DNA of 64,000 nt from Corydoras sp. C115 (GCA_019802505.1 JAFMOC010000007.1:9660001-9724000), one strand, 5' to 3'. Shown: positions 23,321-35,310, counted from the first letter of the stretch. Numbers and translations: made by a program. The notes: a model not told the origin generated them from the letters alone.

Positions 23321-24159
23321 TTTTTTTGTATGCTTTATTTTACTTATCAGATATTTTTGTGTCACAATATGTAACACCATATAATTCATTAAATTAATAG
23401 AATTTATTCCATGAAATCATTTCTGGCAGGTGACCAATATACACACTATACCACACACAAAGGAACACGTAAAAATGCATGTTTGTGCACTTTCCTTCTC
23501 AGCTGGAAAGCTTATAATCACTACAATATAAGCCAAAAGATTTTGCAAATAAAGAGACAGTCTTTAAGCTACATTTAAACAATGTAATTTCTGTAATGTA
23601 GTTGTAAATTGCATTCATGCTTTCGATGTTTCGATGATCTCATACTACCTTGGACTTAAACCTACAAGATTCAAAAAATGTATGAGGCCAGCAGCGTGTG
23701 TATGTAAGATTATGATCACAAGCACGAAAATTTTTAACTATCCTTTTAACAAAGAATGTAAATAAAATATTTCACCAAAACAGGGGTATTGTGCCGAGTA
23801 TTGTTTCAGCAGCATGTACTAATATCGAATATCAATCCAAAGTCTAAATTCTCAAATTGTTACAATTTTCTATTATACGGAAACCATATGTCACTAAAGC
23901 ATTTTTTTTTATTTGAAATGTTTTACTTTCTGAGTTTATTAGAATGTGTATTATTTTTAGTAATCCATAAGTGAAATTCTGTCCCATAAGGTATAGTTAC
24001 AGTTTGTGCTTTAAACTCTTAGCAAGATTGGCATAAAAATTATACACTCTGTTAGGTATGAGAGAGAATATTTGAGTGGAGGTTTTATGGTCCATTAAAT
24101 CTATTTATATATTTTCTTAGCATCATGAACTCCAAAATCAATATTGGATATTCCTGCAG
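23321..24159. other. Intergenic, no recognised feature
   Basis: AT-rich; nothing supportable on either strand. Confidence 0.5.
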
Positions 24160-24172
24160 ATCAAATTAATCA

Positions 24173-24511
24173 TCCATACATCCATTATCTTCCGCTTTAT
24201 CCTATATTAGGGTCGCGGGGGGTTCCCCATGCCCATCCAGGGGAGAACGTTTCAGGCGCTGGGCAAATACACCCAGGACAGGGCGCCAATCCATCTCTGG
24301 GCACACACTCACTCACATAGACACATAGCAATTTGGAGAACTCAATTGACTTGATCCATGTTTTTGGACTGTGGGAGGAAACCGGAGAACCCGGAGGAAA
24401 CCCACGCGGACACAGGGAGAACATGGAAACTCCATCCAGATGGGGATTCGAATCGGGAATCCCTAGCGCTGAGAGGTGAACGTGCTAACCACTAAGCCAC
24501 CGTGCTGCCTC
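24173..24511 (-). mobile_element. SINE copy, full length, 13-bp target duplication
   Basis: Reverse orientation. Perfect duplications atcaaattaatca at 24160-24172 and 24512-24524. Confidence 0.94.
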
Positions 24512-24825
24512 ATCAAATTAATCAGATTTTACTTATTCTTACTTATTATAGTCATGAGGGATATTGGGTGCTATCCTAGCATATTGCTGATAGCATGACA
24601 AAAACGGACAGAAATGTATGCACACATTTACATTTGGGGCAATTTTACATCACTACATGCATCTAAACTCATACACAGGAAGAAAATGCAAAATCCATAC
24701 AAAACACAGGACTTTTTCACTGTAATGCATGAGTGCTAAATACTGTATTTTGGGGGGGGGAAATGTAAATTTTTGTTTTTAGAAGTATTATCACCTACTT
24801 GAACTTGAACTTATTTATGTTCATT

Positions 24826-25143
24826 CATTCATTCATTCATTCATTATCTTATGCTTTATCCTACATTAAGGTCGCGGTGGGGTTCCCCATGCTCATCCAG
24901 GGGAGAATGTTTCGGGCGCTGGGCAGACACACCCTGGACAGGACGCCAACCTATCGCTGGGCACACACTCACTCACACAAACACTTGTTGACTTGTTCCA
25001 TGTTTTTGGACTGTGGGAGGAAACCGGAGAACCAGGAGGAAACCCACGCAGACACGGGGAGAACATGGAAACTCCACCCAGATGGGGATTCGAACCGGGA
25101 ATCCCTAGCGCTAACATGCTAACCACTAAACCACCGTGCCGCC
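24826..25143 (-). mobile_element. SINE copy, 14-bp target duplication
   Basis: Reverse orientation. tatttatgttcatt at 24812-24825 and 25144-25157. A short deletion removes the 'caatttggagaactcaattg' section. Confidence 0.94.
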
Positions 25144-25369
25144 TATTTATGTTCATTGGAGTTAAATATAATTTAAAAATTTAAATATAAAGTTTTAGTG
25201 TGATTAGTAAGTTGGTGACCCCATGGTTAGAAGGTCCTAAGTAAAATTTGGAGACAGGCAGCCAAGGTCCATTATGTGTGGTGTGCATGTTCTTGTGGGT
25301 TTCTTTTTACATGCCAAAAATACTAAATTGAATGCCCTTAATGTGTTAAATGTGTTTGTGTCTGCCTTC

Positions 25370-25520
25370 TACATTTACATTACATTTTACATTTAGTCAT
25401 TATCCAAAGCAAACACAAGTCAGAAGTTACACAACAGCTACACTAGACTTATCAAACCTGCTCATCACCCTATCCCGCAATGTTGATCACTAACATTATT
25501 TGTCTGATTCTGGTGCACAG
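25370..25520. repeat. Conserved teleost short repeat fragment, copy 1
   Basis: Shares 'ttacatttagtcat', 'tatccaaagc', 'cacaagtcagaag' and 'cttatcaaacctg' with copy 2 downstream. Degenerate. Confidence 0.5.
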
Positions 25521-25828
25521 TAGATAATGCATTTTATTTTTAGTTAGTAATGCGTCTCCATGTCTCTCTTATCCTAAACTTAAGGTTTCTACCTTTTCAT
25601 AATTATTTCATTAATTGACCAAGCTGAATTACCAAATGCTCAGAACAGAAAACCTTATTCTTCATGGCCTTTAATCATTGGGTTACATTTATTGGCACTC
25701 TGGTAAATACAAAAACTAGAGCAATTTTTTTTTTATTAAAACAATAATATTATAATTACAATTCTACATTTAACACACAATCATAACATTTAATCTTGAA
25801 TCTTAAAAAAAATCACAAGTGGAACAAA

Positions 25829-25970
25829 TGTACATTTACATTTACATTTAGTCATTTAGCAGACGCTTTTATCCAAAGCGACTTACAAATGAGAACACCA
25901 CAAGTCAGAAGCCATGGAGAAAACCAACTACACTGTAAGTTCATCAAACCTGATTGTTATTCGAAGCTGC
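25829..25970. repeat. Conserved teleost short repeat fragment, copy 2
   Basis: Contains 'gtcatttagcagacgctttt' followed by 'atccaaagcgacttacaa', a motif dispersed in many teleost genomes. Parent element not identified. Confidence 0.65.
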
Positions 25971-26242
25971 GCCCCCCCCCCCTTTTTTTTTTTTGTATTT
26001 TTTTTAGCCATTTAGTCATGTCCATTTAGGTATCAGTGGCACCATGGGGATTTAAACTTACAACCTTTAGAATGTGTTTTATTGCAAAGTTGATAAATCA
26101 TAAATCGGCTTTTATAGTTGTCCTGTATTCAGGTATTGAGTATAATAGACTAGGTCATTTTTTTTTTTTTTTTTTATCTTTTTGTGTGGAGTTTTACATG
26201 TCCTATCCACAATGGTTTCCTTCTGGGGCTCTAACTTTCTAA

Positions 26243-26822
26243 ACAAATTTGGAGAAAAAAAAAATTACATTATGGTACATCAGGTTTAAACAGTATGTGT
26301 TAAATTGTCTTTCTGAAAGTTTCACTCGTGTCCCAGTGTTCTTGTACACTCCAGGCATTGTTTCGGGATCTTAGTAACATCTTACAATAAATATCTGACC
26401 TAAACTTGAAAGCATGAGTGAGCAAGGAAGGCAACACACCTGACTGAATAACAGCAGTTTTTTTCAAGAACAAAATGCATTAGTTGCTTGTCTATTACTT
26501 TATGCTATAACTCTAGTTACTTAAATAAGGAATTAAAGTATGTCATCCAATCAACACATGAAATGCATGGTGACATGAAATTTGTTGTGAAAATAAAAAA
26601 TATATAAATTTCAACCTAAACCTCAGTGTATGAGAGTTATTGACCCTAACAGTATGTACAAGTAAACATCCATGTATTTGCAGCATGATCCTCCTATAAC
26701 CGCTTCAATAAATATGTACAAATAAAACAATTTTAAGTTAGGACTTCCAGCGCTCATCATCCCAATAGCAAAATAGAAGTGATTTTTTTCCTTCTTTGGA
26801 GTCCTTGACCATCCATTACAGC
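26243..26822. other. commd8 3' flank, no further feature
   Basis: AT-rich. May include the commd8 3' UTR, but no decisive cleavage signal other than the AATAAA overlapping the stop codon. Confidence 0.4.
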
Positions 26823-26827
26823 TTTAT

Positions 26828-26848
26828 TCATTTCATTTGCATGACCAC
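26828..26848 (-). CDS. commd8: commd8 exon 5, six codons plus stop
   Basis: After acceptor tctcctag the minus strand reads VVMQMK then TGA, matching the VVLQLK end of human COMMD8. An AATAAA (minus strand, 26828-26823) overlaps the last base of the stop codon. Confidence 0.88.
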   Translation of the reverse strand: MVMQMK

Positions 26849-29767
26849 CTAGGAGAGATAATACTGTATCAGGTAAGAGAACACACAGCCATGAATACAT
26901 TTCTGTTCAGCTCTGTGCAGATGAATTGTAAGATCATAAGTAAATATGCATGTGTATGATTCTGGTACCTTGTTAGCAGCCTCTAATGCATTGATAAGTG
27001 TCTGCAGCTCCTCTTTTGTCATCTCTATATTTACAGCTCTCTGGAATCCATTCTCTCTCACATCCAGACAGAGGTTTAATAGAGGAGTGTTTAAAGATGA
27101 AAGTTTATCACTGGATAAAGCAAGCTAGAAAATATGAGACAAAGATGACAAAAATAAAGTACACAAAACATTTATATCCTGGGCTCTCCTTTTCCATGTT
27201 TTGAGGACCAAATTTCTACTGGAGAAAAACCATGAAATCAATCCAGTGTTCATACAAAAGACCAAAACTGCAATCACAAAAAGTGTGTATGAAATAATTA
27301 AATAGAGCATTACCTTCATAGCAAAAGGACTTATTTTTGTCACTGCTTTTAATAGTGAGCAGTGCTACGTACACACATTTATTTTAGAGAAAGACCTGAG
27401 CATGTTAATCACAATAATTAAACTGTAAATGACATTAAACACTTGTTAAATTAACTTTCTTTGCTTTCTGTCTTGGACACAGCAAAATTTCTGTGCAAAA
27501 TAGTTGATTACAGATAAATTGCTTTTCTCCAATGTTGACAGTAAAAGAACTTAAACTAAATTTATAATGTCTATTTCTAAAGAAATGCATGAATACATTC
27601 CACGTTTATTTAGATATTCATCCATCCATTAATCTTTATCCTCCAATAGGGTCGCGGGGGGTTCCCCATGCCCATCCAGGTACGTTTCGGGCACTGGGTA
27701 GATACAACCAGGGCACACACTGGGCACACACTCACTCACACAGACACGCACACAAACACACTATATGGGGTAATTTGGAGAACTCAATTGCCCTTGAACC
27801 ATGTTTTTGGACGGTGGGAGGAAACCGGAGAACCCCGAGGAAACCCACATGGACACGGGGAGAACATGGAAACTCCAACCAGATTGGGATTCGAACCAGG
27901 AATCCCTAATGCTGAGAAGCGAATGTGCTAACAACTAAGCCACTGACTATTTAGATATGTTTTCAGAAATTCTGTTTGACTTTGGTAAGGATCAGAAAAC
28001 AGTATGTTTTTTTTGGATTTCCAACTCAATATTAGATTGATTTTTATCTTTATTTATTTTTTTAAGAAAAAATAACTCAAGTCGAAAACAGTGTAATTAA
28101 GCACTATATATTTTTTAAAAAAAAGATGTTTTTACTTTAAGCTGCCAGTTGAAGTCCTCCAATTGTGCACTGGAAATTTTGTTGGTTCTGTTCACTAAAG
28201 CTTGGGTGATCTCCTCTTGCCTGGCATGCACACACTGCAGAACAGCATCAACATGTGCAGAATCTAACCCACTCAGCAGTTCCAGTACCTACAACACATA
28301 AGTACAGATATTAGACATCACAAAATCTGTTCAAATTTTATTATTTAAAACAGAATTCTGTAAATTGTATTTAATTTTATTTCTAATATCTTTAGTCTTG
28401 TATGGTAAATGTGCACAGACAGTCATCTAAGCATTTTACTGAAAGCTGTACCATGTTGCTATGTATGTGACGATTGCGCTATCATTTGATTTGTTCTTAA
28501 AGATCACTATGGTGATAACAATTCTGCTTCAGGGGATATGTTGCAGAAAGTGCACTGACCATCAGAAGATATCTGATGAAATTCTGGAAAACTATTAGAA
28601 ATACCTGATATCTGGTTTAATGAAACAGGTTATGCAGTTTCATACTACATAATATGGATTTAGGATGGAAAACTAAGATTTGTCATTAAGGATCACGGTA
28701 AGGAATTGAGAATAGCTGGTAAATAATGTGAAATTATCATACATATGCGGCAACATCGATGTTAAAATGAGGCAAATGATATCTAATCAGTGGTCATTAA
28801 ATAATTTAGGTCATAAAAAGGTCATTTATGGTCATAAACATTTAGATACTCAACCTCCTGATCGGTGAGCTTTCTACCAACTGCAATTCGGAAAAAGTGG
28901 GAGAAGGATTTCATCAGTTCTTCCCACTCCGACAGAGTCCAAGCTTCACCATACTCCATTCGCAATGGGTAACTGCGACCACAAAGGCCATCCACCACCC
29001 TGTGCAGTAGCTGAACAAGAACATATGCACTTCAGTATAAAACATGACCTGACACCATGTCAGTGCAACATATCAAGACGTAATAACACTCGATACAAAA
29101 TTCATAACAAAAACACTTGAAATATTGCTGTTACAGGGCGGCACGGTGGTTTAGTGGTTAGCACATTCACCTCTCAGCACTAGGGATTATCGGTTCGAAT
29201 CCCAATCTGGGTGGAGTTCCATGTTATCCCCGTGTCCGTGTGGGTTTCCTCCGGGTTCTCTGGTTTCCTCCCACAGTCCAAAAACATGGATCAAGGTCAA
29301 TTGAGTTCTCCAAATTGCCCCATAAAGAGTGTGTTTGTGTGTGCCCAGAGATGTGTGTGCCCATGACTGTGTGCCCAGAGATGGATTGGCGCCCTGTCCT
29401 GGGTGTATCTGCCCAGCGCCCGAAACGTTCTCCCCTGGATGGACATGGGGAACCCCACCGCGACCCTAGTGGATGGATATTGCGGTTATGTATTTCTATT
29501 TAAACAATAAACATTACTGTTAGAAGGTTTTTTTTTCTAAAATGTCAGACTTTTGTATATAATCGTTTATTTAGACACATTGGCGTAGCCGCTCTTTATC
29601 AGAGTCATTTGGGATCAGTTTTCTTTCTAAAGCTCATTTCGTCTATTACTTAATTTTCAAACACGCCATGTCCCGCTACATTCCTGTACAATGCAGAGCA
29701 CTGTTCGTTAGTTCGTACTTACTTTAGGACACTCAGGCGCAGATATTTTATGCAATAAATTTAGCAT
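26828..29767 (-). CDS. commd8: COMM domain-containing protein 8, complete
   Basis: Subunit of the COMMD/CCDC22/CCDC93 (CCC) complex, which acts with Retriever in endosome-to-surface recycling and also affects cullin-RING ligase and NF-kB control. Five coding exons on the minus strand join without a frame break: 29723-29767, 28855-29010, 28136-28288, 26969-27124 and 26828-26848, giving 176 residues (human about 183). The N-terminal helical domain contains LLHRVVDGLCGRSYP and WEELMKSFSHFFRIAVG. The C-terminal COMM domain (about residues 108-176) contains LEDFNWQLKLALSSDK, LCLDVRE and EELQTLINALEAANK, ending VVMQMK. The best matches I recall are to COMMD8, not other COMMD paralogues. Synteny between gabrb1 and atp10d agrees. 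The start is the first ATG of exon 1; the first 15 residues are poorly conserved. Confidence 0.93.
26969..27124 (-). CDS. commd8: commd8 exon 4, core of COMM domain
   Basis: Acceptor ttttctag, donor gtacca. 52 codons, phase 0, from LALSSDKLSSLNTPLLNL to LQTLINALEAANK. Reading past the donor produces unrelated residues, which marks the exon end. Confidence 0.94.
27618..27947 (-). mobile_element. SINE copy in commd8 intron 3
   Basis: Lies in the intron between commd8 exons 3 and 4, so it has the same orientation as the gene. Flanked by tatttagatat on both sides (27607-27617, 27948-27958). Internal small deletions. Confidence 0.9.
28136..28288 (-). CDS. commd8: commd8 exon 3
   Basis: Acceptor gttgtag, donor gtaaaa. 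51 codons, phase 0, encoding VLELLSGLDSAHVDAVLQCV through SSAQLEDFNWQLK. The Trp of DFNWQ is the conserved landmark at the start of the COMM domain. Confidence 0.94.
28855..29010 (-). CDS. commd8: commd8 exon 2
   Basis: Acceptor cttgttcag, donor gttgag (weak at +3). 52 codons, phase 0 at both ends, encoding LLHRVVDGLCGRSYP through RKLTDQE, the COMMD8 N-terminal helical domain. Confidence 0.93.
29136..29478 (+). mobile_element. SINE copy in commd8 intron 1
   Basis: Antisense to commd8. It has a local duplication of the 'gtgtgcccagagatg' segment near 29338-29385. Near-matching flanks atattgc(t/g)gtta. Confidence 0.9.
29723..29767 (-). CDS. commd8: commd8 exon 1 coding part
   Basis: ATG at 29767-29765 followed by LNLLHKISAPECPK, then donor gtaagt. 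It supplies only 15 codons and ends in phase 0, which joins exactly to exon 2 (LLHRVVDG). Confidence 0.85.
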
Positions 29768-29811
29768 GTTGCTACCAGAACCAGGTGTCTTCGGCCGTCA
29801 GCTGACACAGT

Positions 29812-29821
29812 GTCACGTGAC
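29812..29821. promoter_or_regulatory. CLEAR/E-box palindrome upstream of commd8
   Basis: The perfect palindrome GTCACGTGAC lies 45-54 nt upstream of the commd8 ATG. This is the extended E-box bound by TFEB/TFE3 and USF-type bHLH-ZIP factors. A second E-box core, CAGCTG, lies at 29799-29804. Function is inferred from position and motif only. Confidence 0.5.
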
Positions 29822-30656
29822 TAACTACAAGCGAGGCTTCAACGAGCTTCAAGTGACAACACTATAAGTTAAATTGAAACAGAATGTCAGCGTTTTAAAA
29901 ACTCTAAAAATCAAATTAAATACAAACTAAACAACGAACTTATATCTGACAGCATCGAACTATGTTTTACAAACGTCTCCAAAAATACGAAAGAAAATTG
30001 ACATTTCAAAAGAAAAGTCTTCGTACCGTGCAGCGGCGTCATGCGACTGAACCGTTTTGTTAGTTGTCTGTCCATCTCGGTCATATATTACATTTTCCAG
30101 ATCAGAACAATGCTGGCCGTCATGGCAACTGATGTTGAATTTACATTACATTTGACTTTAGAATTTGGTATTTCCTATATCAAGAATAACGTAAGGTAGA
30201 CGCAACACCAACAACAAACACCCACAAATCTACAAAGCTGTAACTACTGACTATTGTAAGACGTGACAAAGCAATTTTAAAAACAAAGCAATTATATAAA
30301 ATACAAATATTTTGATTCTAAACATTTCCAGTTTACATGACTCTTGATCAGATGCATTCTACCTTACAAAAATCTTAATTCTGCCCAAAAGTTAAAATTG
30401 TAAAGTTAAACATCCTTCCTTTAAAAGTTTTTTTTAACATGAGCCTATACAAAGACATGCTCTACAAGTTCTTTTTGTTTTTTAAAGATATTTTGACTTT
30501 TGTCATTGTCATTCAAATTCACAGAGATTGTAGTTCGATGTAGTAGACAGAGGTCAGTGTTTTCCTATATTTACAATATATATACTATATATAGAAGAAA
30601 TATACTGGGGTTTAAGGTTTAAACTGCTTTTAGAAAAAGTAAGTAAACTATGGTTT

Positions 30657-30770
30657 AGTTAAGATAAGATAAGATAAGCTATGCTTTAATTGGCCTCACA
30701 AAGGGGTATATTTAAATTCTCAACAGATGTGTATAGCATGTGCAGTTATACAAAATATACACTTACTGGC
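30657..30770. repeat. Retroelement 3'-end relic with (ATAAG)n
   Basis: The run 'aagataagataagataagc' followed by 'tttaattggcctcacaaagg' resembles the common fish LINE tail in which an (AAGAT)n run precedes a 'tttattagtcccac' motif. Weak. Confidence 0.35.
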
Positions 30771-31280
30771 CACTATAGGTATACCTATAATAAGTATACC
30801 ACTATTATGTATAGCTAATTATTTTTACTTTTATTGTTCATTTTAGCAGTTCTACTTATGATGTATACTTTTTAGTTCCACAATTAAAGACTATAGTCCA
30901 TGTGTTTCTCTGCATAATATCTTCTTTAGATTGTTGTAATAAGTGGGCACTCTCTCTATTAGAGTCAGTGTTTAACTGTGGTTGCACAGTTCCTTTTAAT
31001 TCTCCTCTAATCCTTAATATATTGTCAAAGGATGCTGCCTATAACATTTTTGGCTGATAGACTATTTTCAGTCCAGCAGTGTTTAAAGCATCCATTTGGA
31101 GCGAAGTGTCTGACACAATGAAAACAGCAAAACAGCCCAAATTCCACAAAAACACCTGAGAACGTGACCAGTAAGTTTAGCTAAAAAAAAGTATGCTCTG
31201 CTATTTAACAGAGAACGTACCATGTTTTATTATGGCAAAGGATTGATTTTCATATTAGACAAATGGTATAGTTATAGAGT

Positions 31281-31622
31281 GGTTAGCTTAGTGGTTAGCA
31301 CGATCGCCTCTCAGTGCTAGGGAATCCCGGTTCGAATCCCAATCTGGGTGGAGTTTCCATGTTCTCCCCATGTCCACATGGGTTTCCTCTAGGTTCTCCG
31401 GTTTCCTCCCACAATCCAAAAACATGGATCCAGGTCAATTGAATTCTCCAAAATTGCCCCATATAGAGTGTGTTTGTGTGAGTGAGTGAGGGCGCCCAGC
31501 GATAGATTGGCTCCCTGTCCTGGGTGTATCTGCCCAGCGCCCGAATCGTTCTCCCCTGGATGGGCATGGGCAACCCCACCGTGTCCCTAGTAGAGGATAA
31601 AGCGGAAGATAATGGATGGATG
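31281..31622 (+). mobile_element. SINE copy, full length
   Basis: Head partly altered (gtggttagcttagtggttag). Flanks share g(t)tagttatagaat at both ends. It carries the variant 'gattggctccctg', shared with the next copy. Confidence 0.91.
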
Positions 31623-31802
31623 GGTGTAGTTATAGAATATAATGAATTTACTGGTTTTATCCATCCATCCATTATCTTCTGCTTAATGATTTCCAAAAAA
31701 AAGATGTAAAGAATTAGTTTGCTCACAAATGAAAGCATGCTTTTTTCATGCTATAATGAATTGCTTTCATTATAAAAGAATTGTAGCTAATAGTTCGGCC
31801 CT

Positions 31803-32153
31803 CCCGGCACGGTGGCTTGGTGGTTAGCATGACCGCCTCTCAGCGCTAGGGATTCCCGGTTCGAATCCCCATCTGGGTGCAGTTTCCATGTTCTTCCCGT
31901 GTCCGCGTGGGTTTCCTCCGGGTTCTCCGGTTTCCTCCCACAGTCCAAAAACATGGGTCAAGTCAATTGAGTTCTCCAAATTGCCCCATATAGAGTGTGT
32001 CTGTGTGAATGAGTGTATGCCCAGCGATAGATTGGCTCCCTGTCCTGGGTGTATCTGCCCAGCTCCCGAAATGTTCTCCCCTGGATGGGCATGGGGAACC
32101 CCACCGCGACCCTAATAGAGGATAAAGCAGAAGATAATGGATGGATGGATGGT
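31803..32153 (+). mobile_element. SINE copy, mosaic
   Basis: Full length, but without matching target duplications. The 5' part shares 'ggctccctg' with the 31.3-kb copy. The 3' part shares 'agctcccgaaatgttctc' with the inverted 36.7-kb copy, as does the unique sequence after it to 32305. It is therefore half of an inverted duplication. Confidence 0.9.
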
Positions 32154-32305
32154 ATTTGTAAGTTTTAGTAACTCTGTAGTATTTATTATTTGTGCAAATT
32201 TTTTTGATTTAGATTTTAGAAACATTTAGATGTTATAGTAGTTTATTTATGTAGCTTTCTTTAGTTCACTTTATTAATTTAAACATTCCATTGATTTACA
32301 AAACT
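32061..32305 (+). repeat. Inverted duplication, arm 1
   Basis: SINE 3' part plus about 150 bp of non-SINE flank, nearly identical to the reverse complement of 36558-36807. Spacer 4.25 kb, containing atp10d exons 1 and 2. Confidence 0.9.
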
Positions 32306-32306
32306 G

Positions 32307-32448
32307 TGTCTGAGTGTGTCTGTGTGAATGAGTGTGTGCCAGTGATAGATTGGCGCCCTGTCCTGGGTCTATCTGCCCAGCGCCCGAAACGTTCTCCCCT
32401 GGATGGGCATGGGGAACCCCACCGCGATCCTAATATAGGATGAAGTGG
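32307..32448 (+). mobile_element. SINE 3' fragment
   Basis: Begins abruptly at 'gtgtctgagtgtgtctgtgt' and runs to 'taatataggatgaagtgg'. It abuts the breakpoint of inverted-duplication arm 1 and ends about 350 bp before the atp10d exon 1 donor. Confidence 0.88.
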
Positions 32449-32570
32449 CCCTTCACAACAGTCCCGGTTTGTCATGTGGCTGGCCCCTCGAGAAAGTTAT
32501 TCGCCCCACCCTGATTTAATCTGAAGTGGGATTTATTAAGGTTTTGCTACTAGTTGGAGTTCTGTTGAGA

Positions 32571-32818
32571 GCGCTGAGGATGAATCCGGTGTTTAAGTGG
32601 AAGCGGCTGAGCCGGATTGAGCCTCTCTTGGGGTGAAGGCAGCTGTTTGTGCTGACAGTGAGCGCAGCTCGCTGACAGAGGATCCTCCACTTCTCTGATC
32701 TTTACTCCACAGCAGCAGCTCTGATGGCTGAGATGTAACGCTGACGAGCGTCGCACCGCTGAGGGTTCGGTCTGATTACCGGCAGGATTGTTTGGAGATG
32801 GGAGGCGAAGTTGAAAAG
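32571..32818 (+). promoter_or_regulatory. atp10d: atp10d 5' non-coding exon 1 and promoter-proximal region
   Basis: A locally GC- and CpG-richer stretch ending in donor AAG|gtaacg at 32818/32819, 2.5 kb upstream of the first coding exon. Human ATP10D likewise begins with a non-coding exon. The reading frame from ATG 32798 (MGGEVEK) does not join the coding frame of exon 2, so this exon is taken as 5' UTR. The transcription start is not defined by the sequence and 32571 is an arbitrary left limit. Short upstream ORFs start at 32723 (four codons) and 32798. Confidence 0.5.
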
Positions 32819-32959
32819 GTAACGACTTCGAGTTGTGTTTCTTGCTTTAGTCTGCCGGTTACCAGGGCTAACTATACATTAGCCTCAAGCTAACAAGTAC
32901 CTGCAAAAAGACCAAAGTGAACTCGCTTGTACACTGAACCAGGGTTGTGGTAGGGGAAA

Positions 32960-34375
32960 TGTAAACCCAATATCATTAAGCTTTATTTTTATCCGAAGCG
33001 TTATTGTTCTGAGTGAAAAGCTTGTTCTGTGGATGAACACGTACATGTGTAATTCACTGTACTCATCTTAAAAATAGATTTAGAGCGCAAGGGATATAAA
33101 CGACTCTATGCTGCCTCACAACTCAAACCTCACAACAAGGGAGTCCCATCTTTACCAAATATTGTTATTTATTTCATGTTACAGCCTATTGAACACCAGT
33201 TCTCGAAGACAAACTGACTCTGTATCTAAACTGGTGAAGACTTGCTTTGAAATAATTATTAAGTGGTACTATTATTTTGTTAGTTCACTCCTAGGAAATA
33301 GATAAACGGTTCAAAATTGCAAAAAGAGTCATGTCATGCTGGGCTCATGCAAGAAATTGGGTCTTTTTATTTATAACATTGGTTGAATGCTGTACGAATT
33401 ACCACTTATAATCACATTATTCTAACAAATAATTAACATGTATACTTCTCTTTTTGCTGGTATGGATGTTTTTCTACTTCCTTTTGTATTTCATTTTGGG
33501 GTTTTTTTTGTATTGGGAAGTTTTCTTACACAGTTGGTGCAGCAATGCTTTAACCCTATAAGAAAACAAACATTTATTTTAGAGTAACTGTTTATTGTCA
33601 TAACAGAGCAGTGTTGTGGAAGTTGAGTGAAAATGACCCAACAGATTTTAAACGTCATTGTACTTCATTTGGCCATGTTGAGTGCAAACTATGTATAGAA
33701 TATTACAACCAGTCGGTAAGATTGTTGTTAATTAGTTTTAGCTTAGTACAGTATATTATTTTTACACTATTATTGTAGTATAACATTTACAATAGTGAAT
33801 GGACAGTCAATTTGCATTTTACTGCTAGTTGTACATGTATAGTTATGTAGTTGACAATTAAACATTGATTTGATTAGTTAAAGGATTTGACTGTTTCACT
33901 GACTTTTATTTAGTATTTTTTGAAGGTCTGTAGGGCCTTTTCCAGTGTCAATTGGACAAAAGGCAGAAAAAATGGTGTTCTGTCACAAAACACAAAATTA
34001 ACACCCTGAAGTATTTTTTAATAATAATTCTGACTGTCATGTTTTTGAAGTGCTAAGAGTAAGACTAGAGGTTTAGATACTTTCTGGTATTGACACCTGT
34101 TGGATCCCTAATGTAGCTACTTTCATATTTCCCTACGTGCTACTTGATGCTACCACTAGAGGTGCAGACAATAAGGAAGTGAAAAATTGCACACAACCTT
34201 TCTTTAAAATGTTTCCCCATTTTGATGCTGCTAACTGCCTTCATTGCCTTTACCATTTTTGTTTATACTGCACTTAGTAATCATGCAGCATTTTTTTTCT
34301 GAGGACGTGCACAACCAAGACACCATATAGACACATGATGCTTTAGGTAGTCATTGAAAATGTATAGTTAACATA
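32960..34375 (+). other. atp10d intron 1, no recognised feature
   Basis: AT-rich intronic sequence; short ORFs lack any family signature. Confidence 0.5.
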
Positions 34376-34379
34376 ATCT

Positions 34380-34815
34380 TCCAACAGGGCAATGGTCCAC
34401 AAAGCATACATAGGAAAAGCACACAGAAAAAAAATATGACAAATTATGGGAGAATTCTAAACTGTCCAGATTTTAACAGTAGTTGGGAGAAGCACCTTTT
34501 AAAATGAGAGCGTTGTGCCGTTGGTAAAAGACTAGTGATCTAGAATTACAGTAAAAAGTGTGGGATAATTATTCATAGTTACAGCAAGTGATTGATTTCA
34601 GTTATTGTTTCAGAAGTGTGTTTTACAAGATATTAAGTTAAAGGTGCCAGTGATTTTGTCCTGTCCTTTTTTAGGAGCGCTGTGTGAATTATTGTTCACC
34701 TGCAAGTAGTAATACATATTAATGCAACTGTTATAATTCCTACATTGTTGTGAGATATGTGTGACATATTCCGAAAGAATCACAGATGTGACCGTGTTTT
34801 TGGACCTGACTGTAT
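34380..34815 (+). mobile_element. Tc1-like relic F
   Basis: 'gggcaatggtccacaaagca', 'aaggtgccagtgattttgtc' and a terminal 'tttttggacctgactgta' follow the order of the 3' third of a plus-strand Tc1-like element. Strongly decayed. Confidence 0.45.
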
Positions 34816-35310
34816 AAAGTTCTTGTTCTAGGCAGATTAGGAGAGCCTGATCAACCTCTCTGTGAATATGACTCCTGACATTTTGTAAAAGGATTCTGCT
34901 GGTCTCCTGTGTGATTTTAACGCTGAAACAGTTAATTTCTTTGCCTTTGTTTGATTATGTGCAAAAAACAACTGAAAAACATTCTCCATTGTAGTTCATG
35001 CCAATGATTTTAAATATGTTTGAGGTTAGAGCTTAGTGCAGGCTGTCAAAATCCTTTATTTCACACTTACACAAACATATCATTTTAGGCCTTGCTTCTT
35101 GTACTGGGAAAAAGCTATGTTGGACCATTTATTTGTAAGCATGTAGTTGTCCAAAATTCATGAATATGTGATTTATTTTATATACCTGTGGCAGTAGTAG
35201 AGTGAAGTGTGCTAATATTTGTCCATGTAGTGTAAATATAACTTTAATATAAGCAAATAGATAGATTTAAAACAAACTGTTATGCCACAATTGTTTATCT
35301 TTGTGTGTAG

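Noticed and set aside
32798..32818. ATG 32798 (MGGEVEK) as the ATP10D start codon
   Set aside because: Splicing to exon 2 puts it out of frame with the flippase and it stops after 12 codons; ATG 35369 matches the family start.
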